This document shows, piece by piece, positions 57,528 to 64,000 of a DNA stretch of 64,000 nt. Source of the DNA: Schizochytrium sp. TIO01 (lineage: Eukaryota > Sar > Bigyra > Thraustochytrida > Thraustochytriidae); contig SMSO01000036.1 in assembly GCA_004764695.1 (NCBI GenBank), positions 1,756,001-1,820,000 of the forward strand, written 5' to 3'. Position numbers and translations under genes: made by a program. The notes beneath the pieces are model-generated. The model was not told the origin of the DNA. It saw nothing but the letters and a program-made list of their open reading frames with translations, and searched no databases. Within the stretch, counting starts at the first letter, position 1. Each line of letters begins with the position of its first letter.

Positions 57528-57569
57528 TATGTATGTATGTATGTATGTATGTATGTGTATATATATATG
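57528..57569. repeat. (ATGT)n-(TA)n compound microsatellite
   Basis: Seven ATGT units pass into a short TA run; complement of the (ACAT)n array at 27 kb. Confidence 0.9.
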
Positions 57570-58298
57570 CATCAACAAATATACACATACGCAGAGACGC
57601 CGAGAGCAGAAGACGAAGGAACGAGAGCGAAGAATGAAGAGCTAGCTGGAAAGAAAGACAGACACACGTACATAGAGAGAAAAGGCTTCGCTCGAGCTGT
57701 TCACCGCCTTTTCCACTAACCGTGCGGAATACTCTACTTGCGCCGCGTTTAGCGCACTTGCAGGCGGCTATAGCCTACTTGCGGCGGCGCGATTTGTACA
57801 GTGTAAAGAGCCGCAATAGAGGCCGATTGAGGAAGGTGGCTTGTTTGGCGCCTTGGCTAGGAGCACATAGCGCGTATCGGTAGGGTCGCAGATCTGTTTA
57901 CTCCTCGCGTGGAGAGGGGGGTTAGGAGTAAGCGGTAGGAGAGGGTAGGGGAGGGTCGAGATAAAAAAGGTTTGAAAAACTTTTTCCTTCGTCGATGAGG
58001 GTCGTCGATAGATCGATCAAAACTCTTCGCAGGCCTGCTTGCTGGCTTGCTTGCTCGCTCGCTCGCTCGACGCAGCTGCGGAACCGGCTCCGGCGCAGAG
58101 CAAGACCGCCGAAGGCGACGCGCAATAAAGCGGGCTGGGTCCTGGCCTGACGTGGCCGCCGACCCCCCGCCTGGTCTCCTGGTCCTTGGGCCGCGAGAAG
58201 TACCACGTGGAGACAGCTCAGCAGGCGATACTATAACCAGTAGAGACTATATCATTCACTCATTACATACATAGACATAGACAGAAGTAGTGCATATC

Positions 58299-58300
58299 GA

Positions 58301-58333
<33 letters not shown>
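58299..58333. repeat. (TATC)n microsatellite
   Basis: About nine TATC units ~500 bp upstream of the Sec31 start. Confidence 0.9.
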
Positions 58334-58829
58334 GTATATCTGTATATCTGCTTGTTGAGGGAAAGAAGCCTCGCAAACGGTGAGCTGGAGGAGGCAGTCA
58401 AGACAAGGCTGCGATCGCTCACGACAAGGCCGTGGAGGCTGACCGAGCAGGCCACGGAGGCGCGAGGCGGAGAGGCCTGTAGTGTAGTAGAAAGCAATTG
58501 CTTGCATCGATCTGCTGGAGAGGCAGTGCAATTGATTAGTTGATCTGGCCGATTGTTTCATTCATTCTTTCATAGTAAATTCATTGCAGATTGGGTGAGG
58601 TGTGCAGCGCTGAGCAAGACCCGCGTGCATCAATCAAATTTCACCTGATTGCGCTTGCCAATTTGCTGGCTCTGAAGTGCGCAGAACAGACCCCTTCTGA
58701 CACAAAGTCATTCGTAAATACACACGCAGATCTCAGCTCGAGGGCTGCCTGGCTTTTGAGCATACAATTTCTTACTTCGTTTGTCAGCGCAATCGAAGAG
58801 CATCTTAAGTCTAAACCAAAACCACAACC

Positions 58830-61800
58830 ATGTCTGTCATCCAAGAGATTCCTGACAAGGGTGCTGTAATGGCATGGTGCCCAATTAAGTCCAAAAGCAC
58901 CTACATCGCCCTGGGCGCAAAAGATGGTGCCAACGAGCAGACCTTCGACGACTACGGCGGAGAGCTGGATATCTACTCCGTGAACTTTGACAGCAAATCA
59001 CAGCCGAAATTCGTGGGTAAAGCAGAGACTTCAACGAGGTTCAACTGCTTGGCATGGGGCGCCAAGGGACCTGGCGATATGGGCATCATCGCAGGTGGCA
59101 TGCAGAACGGTGCCATCCACATTTGGAACCCGAGCAAGCTCGGAGATCCTTTGGCAACCGTGCAGAAGCACAAAGCCAAGGTCAACGCGCTTCAGTTCCA
59201 CCCTTGCGCAGGCACTGAGCACCTCCTAGCCACCGGCGCGAGTGACAACGAGGTCTACATCGTCGACCTGAACAAGCCCGAACATCCGAATGTTCACAGC
59301 CCCGCAGGACCTGGAAGCCAAAAGCACAGGGCAGAGGTTCGTGCAGTGGCATGGAATCTTGAGGTACAACACGTCCTTGCAACAGCCGCTATGGACGCTG
59401 CTTGTACGGTGTGGAGTCTGAAGGCCAAGAAGCCTTGGGCAGAAATCCGTGACCCGAGTGGGTGTGGTATTTCCGCCATAGCATGGAGCCCCGTCAGAGG
59501 CCTTCATCACCTTCTCACCGCATCGAATGATGATCGCGACCCCGTGCTGCGTCTTTGGGATGTCCGAAGCTCCACAACCCAACCCCTTGCAGAATACAGA
59601 GGCCACTCTGCGGGAATCTTTTCACTTTCTTGGTGCCCGGACGACTCCTCTTACTTTATGTCATGCGGAAAGGATAACCGCACGCTCTTCTGGGACCTCT
59701 ACTCTGGAAAACCAGTTGCTGAGGTGTATGGAGATGGAGGCAAGCATGATACTGCCTCCATTGGAAATGGAGGAGCTGTCCCTACCGGCCTTGGAGCACC
59801 GCCTTCTTCATTTGGAAGTACCGGAAACAATGACTTCTTTGGAGCAGCGCAGAACAATGGAAGTGATGTATTTGGAGGCATGGGAGGCATTGCCAGCAAC
59901 AATAAAGGGCGCAGATACCAGGTTGCATTCTCGCCTCATAACAGAACGATATTTGCCTCGTGCTCATTTGATCGCAAGGTGCAGGTGCTTTCGATCAACG
60001 GAGCTTGTGGTGGCGTCGAAGAGGCCCGGAAAGCTGTGAATAGCCAGCCACCTTACCCAATGAGGGCCCCGTCGTGGACTCGAAGAAAGTGCGGAGCTGC
60101 CTTTGGGTTTGGTGGCAAGATCGTTCACTTTGGATCGGCGGCCCCGATGCACCCAAGCAATGTTCGCGTGTGCCAGTTTGCGGAGGAAAATGAGATTGTG
60201 CAGAACTGTGTTAACTGGGAGGAGCAGTACAGCAACTCGCTCAATATGGACGTACAAGCTCAACAACAGACTGGTAGTGCAACATTTTCGCACATGTCTG
60301 AGCTATGCCAGACAAAGGCATCTGCCGCGACATCGAGGGCTGATCGCGAAGCTTGGAGCTTCATGAAGATCTTATTCGAGCCCTCTGCACGCGACAAGAT
60401 TCTTGAGCAGCTTGGCTTCGATATGGAGTCGATCAACAAGCTCGTGGCCAGTCTAGACACCAAGGCCGCAGCTGCCGCGGCAGAGCAGGAGGCCCAGGCC
60501 GCAGCTGCTGCAGAAGCTGCTGCCTCAAACTATGATGAGTCGCAGCAATACCTTTCAGAACAGCAAGACAACATGCAGCACCAGGGCTATGGTGACTACA
60601 ACCAGCCTCTTCAGTCTCCTCAAGGATTTTCTCAGGTCCAGCAGCAGATGGAGCAACTCCGCCTTCAAGGCATGAACGGTGGTGGCATGAACGGCATCGG
60701 AAGCGACGCAGCTGGGGGTTCTTCCGTCGATGTCTTTGATGATTTTACGCACATGGACAATAAGAACGATGAGGACGCATTCGGTGAACATGACCAAACT
60801 GAGAACCCTCAGGGCGAGGCTGACGCACCTGCGGAGCATCAGCCTCCAGGATCCCCTGAGGCTGCTGGGCCTGATGCTGGAGCAGCATCACCAGTTGCTT
60901 CACCCGTAAAGGATCTTGTGAAGCCGGCTCGCAGTCTCGACGACGTCTGTCTCGAGGATGTGGAGTCTAAAGACCCCAATCTTGATGATACTATTGGAAA
61001 GGCTCTACTCGTTGGAAACTTTAGCGTTGCTGTTGAGTGCTGCCTCGAAAATAATCGTTTTGCAGATGCCCTTTTGCTCTCCTCTTGCGGTGGTGCAGAT
61101 TTGTGGAACGAGACTCTAGCCAAATACCTTGACCGCTTCTACCACAAGAAACCCTACATCCCTGTTCTCTCTGCTGTAATCCAGCAAGATCTTGAAACGT
61201 ATGTACGCCGCTCGGACGTTTCTGGAGATAACTGGAAGGAGGTCCTTGCTATTGTATCCCAATACGGCAAGTCCGATCAGGTTCCCATGCTTTGTGAAAT
61301 CTTGGCGAGCAAGCTTGAAGAAGAACGCAATGACGAGGAGGCATCTATTGCCGCGTGCTTGTGCTACATCTGTGCTAAGAACGTGGAAAAAACTGTGGAT
61401 ATCTTCCTTAAGCAGGGCGCCGCTACCCTCGGCTCCAAAACCAGCACTGTTGACCGTATCAAGCTGTCCCAGTCCATTGTAGAAAAGACGCAAGTCTACA
61501 TGCAAGCCTTAGAGGATTCCTCTGCGATGATGTCCATTCCTAATGTTATGGCCCACTACATCGATTATGCTACCTTTCTCGCTTCTCAGGGTTTACTTGA
61601 GTACGCTGCCAAGTACGTTTCCACGGTTGATACAAATATTTTGCAAGCTCAACCTCAGCAGATGTATGACGAACTTGGCAATGTAATTGAGATTCCTGTC
61701 GAATCATGCATCGAAGAAGAGCACAACAAGCAGGCTGTCCGTGCTCTCATGCTTATGGACCGTATCTATGGAGCACACACACAACCCGAGTATGGGTTGT

Positions 61801-62780
61801 CCCAGTACATCCCTGGTCCTGTGAAGGCATTCGACATTAAGCAATTTGGCGTGGCCCCTTCGAACACTCCTTGGGTTCCAGTTGAAACGCCACAACATCA
61901 AACCCAGCCGCAGCAACCAATGAACAACTATGGTCAGGCAAATGGTATGCCTAGTTCGGGTTATGCTCAGCCTCAGCAGCAACTCCAACAACAGCAGCAA
62001 ACTCAGCAGCCCATGTATCAACCGCAGCCCACTTACAACTCCCCTCAAATTCAATCGCAGCAAGCTCCTCAGCCGCAGCAGCAGAGTATGTACGGACAGC
62101 AAACTCAACCACAACAACCCGCAATGTCAAACATGTACGGACAACAACCTCAATCGCAGCCATCAATGCCCCAGCCATCGTACAGTCAGCCATCGTCAAG
62201 TGCTCCACAGCCGCTGCCACCTAGTCAGCCGACTCATATCCATGACCACGATGGTTTTGGATCCACTGCAGGAAACCCTCTCGCCGGTCAAAAGTATGGT
62301 AATCTCCACCCCCAGCAAGGCTACAATGCGGGCTATAACGATAGCAACCACATGCAGCAGCAGCAGCAGCAGCAACAACAAGGCATCTTCAACCCTAACG
62401 CTTCTCAGCAGAAGGCCCCAACTCAGGAACCCTCCCCACAACCCGTGCAACGCGTGATGCCACCACAAATGGCACCCAGTATGCAAATGCTTGAGCAGCA
62501 CATGAAAGCGTTAGCAACTCGTATTGTTTCTTCAATGGACAAACGAAAGTTTGCAGACGCAGAGAAAGGTGTTAATGCGCTCAAGGATAAGTTGATGACA
62601 GGCGCTGTTGCTGAGGACCTCTATGCCGAAATTACGCAATTGATTCAGGCTCTCGCTTCAAACGATTACACTGCAGCGAACGCCGTCTTGCAAGCACTCA
62701 CAGCTCGCTCTCATGTGTGGGCTGAGCACAAGGACTGGATTCGTGGAATGCGCCCCCTCGCGCTCTTCTCCAGGCGATAG
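58830..62780 (+). CDS. SEC31: COPII outer-coat protein Sec31
   Basis: Sec31 pairs with Sec13 to form the outer cage of COPII vesicles leaving the ER, and stimulates Sar1 GTP hydrolysis. The 1316-residue frame is complete and intronless; the ATG has an A-rich context (CCACAACCATG). Residues ~1-385 form the WD40 propeller (FNCLAWGAKG, IHIWNPSK, VWSLKAKKPWAEI, LRLWDVR, LFWDLYSGKPVAEVYG), with a Gly/Asn-rich insertion at ~310-355. An Ala/Gln-rich segment lies at ~545-570. The alpha-solenoid dimer domain is at about 710-1000 (DDTIGKALLVGNFSVAVECC and CGGADLWNETLAKYL are diagnostic). The Gln/Pro-rich linker (about 1015-1210) is where Sar1/Sec23-binding motifs lie in known Sec31. The last ~100 residues are the SRA1-like helical domain. 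Codon bias suggests high expression. Confidence 0.97.
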   Translation: MSVIQEIPDKGAVMAWCPIKSKSTYIALGAKDGANEQTFDDYGGELDIYSVNFDSKSQPKFVGKAETSTRFNCLAWGAKGPGDMGIIAGGMQNGAIHIWNPSKLGDPLATVQKHKAKVNALQFHPCAGTEHLLATGASDNEVYIVDLNKPEHPNVHSPAGPGSQKHRAEVRAVAWNLEVQHVLATAAMDAACTVWSLKAKKPWAEIRDPSGCGISAIAWSPVRGLHHLLTASNDDRDPVLRLWDVRSSTTQPLAEYRGHSAGIFSLSWCPDDSSYFMSCGKDNRTLFWDLYSGKPVAEVYGDGGKHDTASIGNGGAVPTGLGAPPSSFGSTGNNDFFGAAQNNGSDVFGGMGGIASNNKGRRYQVAFSPHNRTIFASCSFDRKVQVLSINGACGGVEEARKAVNSQPPYPMRAPSWTRRKCGAAFGFGGKIVHFGSAAPMHPSNVRVCQFAEENEIVQNCVNWEEQYSNSLNMDVQAQQQTGSATFSHMSELCQTKASAATSRADREAWSFMKILFEPSARDKILEQLGFDMESINKLVASLDTKAAAAAAEQEAQAAAAAEAAASNYDESQQYLSEQQDNMQHQGYGDYNQPLQSPQGFSQVQQQMEQLRLQGMNGGGMNGIGSDAAGGSSVDVFDDFTHMDNKNDEDAFGEHDQTENPQGEADAPAEHQPPGSPEAAGPDAGAASPVASPVKDLVKPARSLDDVCLEDVESKDPNLDDTIGKALLVGNFSVAVECCLENNRFADALLLSSCGGADLWNETLAKYLDRFYHKKPYIPVLSAVIQQDLETYVRRSDVSGDNWKEVLAIVSQYGKSDQVPMLCEILASKLEEERNDEEASIAACLCYICAKNVEKTVDIFLKQGAATLGSKTSTVDRIKLSQSIVEKTQVYMQALEDSSAMMSIPNVMAHYIDYATFLASQGLLEYAAKYVSTVDTNILQAQPQQMYDELGNVIEIPVESCIEEEHNKQAVRALMLMDRIYGAHTQPEYGLSQYIPGPVKAFDIKQFGVAPSNTPWVPVETPQHQTQPQQPMNNYGQANGMPSSGYAQPQQQLQQQQQTQQPMYQPQPTYNSPQIQSQQAPQPQQQSMYGQQTQPQQPAMSNMYGQQPQSQPSMPQPSYSQPSSSAPQPLPPSQPTHIHDHDGFGSTAGNPLAGQKYGNLHPQQGYNAGYNDSNHMQQQQQQQQQGIFNPNASQQKAPTQEPSPQPVQRVMPPQMAPSMQMLEQHMKALATRIVSSMDKRKFADAEKGVNALKDKLMTGAVAEDLYAEITQLIQALASNDYTAANAVLQALTARSHVWAEHKDWIRGMRPLALFSRR
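61876..62460 (+). repeat. CAG/CAA-rich coding tract (Gln/Pro linker of Sec31)
   Basis: Imperfect CAG/CAA repeats include a run of nine Gln codons at about 62355-62380. They encode the flexible linker between the solenoid and the C-terminal domain. Confidence 0.85.
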
Positions 62781-63104
62781 ATTCGTAGCTTTTACGATAA
62801 CAAACAAAGAAAAGGAATCAGTGTTCCTCTCATTGAATACATTCTTATCTTCGACTACTTTTTCCTGTCTCCACAAAAGAAAACAATAACAATTTTAAAC
62901 GAAACCCACTTTACATATACATTATATAGATTTATAAATACACATCTTGAAAACGTGAAAACTGTTGTATCTAGCTGCAGGAACTCGAATCATACTTGAG
63001 CCATTACAGAGAATTGCAAAAAAGAAGGGAGTGCTTATTTGCTCCCAAGCACAGCAATGTAAGGAAATCCAAATTTATTCTGCAAATGTGTTCGCGCAGT
63101 TAAT
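62781..63104. other. Intergenic between convergent genes
   Basis: 324 bp, AT-rich; holds the 3' UTRs of Sec31 (+) and the IQ-motif gene (-). No features seen. Confidence 0.6.
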
Positions 63105-64000
63105 CTACTTCCTAGTCTTTTTGGTACGAGATGGCAATCCTAATCCAGCGATCTCAAACCGCCTATATAAATGATCTGATCGTAGCATGTTTCGAAGCGT
63201 GCTATCAAAGCTCTCTTTTACGATAAGGTTACGTTTTAGCTCCTCGAGAGATTTGCCAGCGTCCCTGAATGCTAGCTCTTTAGCATTTAATCTTTCTTGT
63301 AAAGAAATTACTAATGAATTTGGTAACAATTTGCATTGGGTATGCTCATAGATTGTTCCCTGAAGATCATGTGCACACTCCTGACAGTAGCACTCGGTTT
63401 CCAACGGTGTGATCAGCCACACGGGATTCCGAAAATTTTGAAAACAATGTTGACATGTAAGCTCCCGCGACAAGGCCTTGCTAATAGCATCTCGAGAAAT
63501 CAGCAAAGATGCGATGTGCGGGATATGGAGCCGCAGTTTTCTGTAAAGTGTTAAAGAGGCGTCCTGAAGCTGACTTCTGTCGCGTTTAAATCTATGATAC
63601 ACTATGCGTACACGAACACCCCGAAACCATGCTTGAATGTCTAAAGCGGCATAAAAGCGCCCCATACGCTCTTGAGAACGCAGATCTGCAAGTTGCTCTT
63701 CCAGCAATGCGACCTGAGCTTCGGCTTCATTAATTTCTTGGGCCTTTTGCGAAGTCTCGTGCTTCAGAGCACGAAGTTCCTTCGGGAGTCGCGTTGTAAC
63801 GAACACATTGAGCTCTTTGCGCCGTCGCTTGAGCAAATCGCATCTGTTCTGAAGCTCCCATGTTTGTTTGTCAAGTTGCTTTAGGGCTCTCTTATGTTGC
63901 CATGATTTGCTCATGACATTAAGTCTTGCTAACAATTGATCCCTCTCTCGGGTAAGCAGCTCCTCGGGTTGTGCCTCAACTAATGCTTCAAGTTTTTTCA
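63105..64000 (-). CDS. IQ-motif/coiled-coil protein with Cys-rich zinc-binding segment (5' partial)
   Basis: The frame is open all the way to the right edge, so the N-terminus is outside the window and ~298 residues are visible. Residues are counted from the codon at 63935. A long coiled coil (QTWELQNRCDLLKRRRKEL... up to ~95) leads to an IQ motif, ALDIQAWFRGVRVRIVYHRF (~97-116), the calmodulin/EF-hand light-chain binding type. After a helical stretch comes LTCQHCFQNF...ECYCQECAHDL (about 165-200), a CxxC...CxCxxC cluster like an incomplete RING or U-box. A second helical segment and a basic C-terminus (SRTKKTRK) end the protein. Such layouts occur in ciliary and cytoskeletal IQ proteins, but no specific family is recognised. 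Confidence 0.8.
   Translation of the reverse strand, partial: KKLEALVEAQPEELLTRERDQLLARLNVMSKSWQHKRALKQLDKQTWELQNRCDLLKRRRKELNVFVTTRLPKELRALKHETSQKAQEINEAEAQVALLEEQLADLRSQERMGRFYAALDIQAWFRGVRVRIVYHRFKRDRSQLQDASLTLYRKLRLHIPHIASLLISRDAISKALSRELTCQHCFQNFRNPVWLITPLETECYCQECAHDLQGTIYEHTQCKLLPNSLVISLQERLNAKELAFRDAGKSLEELKRNLIVKESFDSTLRNMLRSDHLYRRFEIAGLGLPSRTKKTRK

Larger units (their letters stand above)
52425..58829. other. Second satellite-rich gene desert, ~6.4 kb
   Basis: It lies between the 5' ends of two divergent genes, acyl-CoA dehydrogenase (-) and Sec31 (+). No family is recognisable. It holds at least eight tandem arrays (CT, TTTC, ATTC, a 9-bp minisatellite, an AGCTTG/ACTTAA hexamer-like array, GAT, ATGT, TATC). 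The first exon of the dehydrogenase and the Sec31 promoter/leader should be here. Frames of ~200 codons at 54095-54757 and 56410-57006 include the repeats and look like chance. Confidence 0.6.

Overview
This window looks like nuclear DNA of a single-celled eukaryote. Protein genes for eIF2-alpha, the Pol I/II/III subunit RPB5, Sec31, a tRNA adenosine deaminase and a Ctr copper transporter lie singly on both strands, without operons. Most reading frames are unbroken, and the few introns I could resolve have GTAAGT donors and CAG acceptors. The standard genetic code fits everywhere. The mix of features (few introns, a Ctr protein with a Met/Cys-rich ectodomain, a piggyBac-style zinc domain of a form I associate with stramenopiles) suggests a stramenopile, perhaps a thraustochytrid-like labyrinthulomycete. 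That placement is an inference and I hold it with low to moderate confidence.

Layout. 0-7.6 kb: the 3' end of an ABCB-type ABC transporter (+), an uncharacterised protein with a piggyBac-like C-terminal zinc domain (-), a tRNA-specific adenosine deaminase 1 homologue (+) and a Ctr copper transporter (-). 7.6-14.1 kb: no convincing gene; the second half becomes GC-richer and repeat-rich. 14.1-20 kb: a membrane-anchored RING-H2 protein, a three-exon 5'(3')-deoxyribonucleotidase and a small one-TM protein, all (+). About 20-38.5 kb: a very long stretch with almost no coding signal, crowded with many different micro- and minisatellites. 38.5 kb: a small Cys-rich protein (+). 40.5-52.4 kb: a gene-dense block with eIF2-alpha (-), an acidic low-complexity/coiled-coil protein (+), RPB5 (+), a HAD-fold protein (-), a long coiled-coil protein (+) and a two-exon acyl-CoA dehydrogenase (-). 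52.5-58.8 kb: a second satellite-rich gene desert. 58.8-62.8 kb: an intronless Sec31 (+). 63.1-64 kb: a partial IQ-motif/coiled-coil/zinc protein (-) that runs off the right edge.

The genes do not form one pathway; they are mostly housekeeping functions (translation, transcription, COPII traffic, tRNA editing, nucleotide turnover, copper uptake, fatty-acid oxidation). The two most unusual aspects are the satellite deserts, which re-use the same short units in opposite orientations at distant sites, and the tail-to-tail gene pair at 50.94 kb whose stop codons overlap. I found no rRNA, tRNA, CRISPR or intact mobile element.
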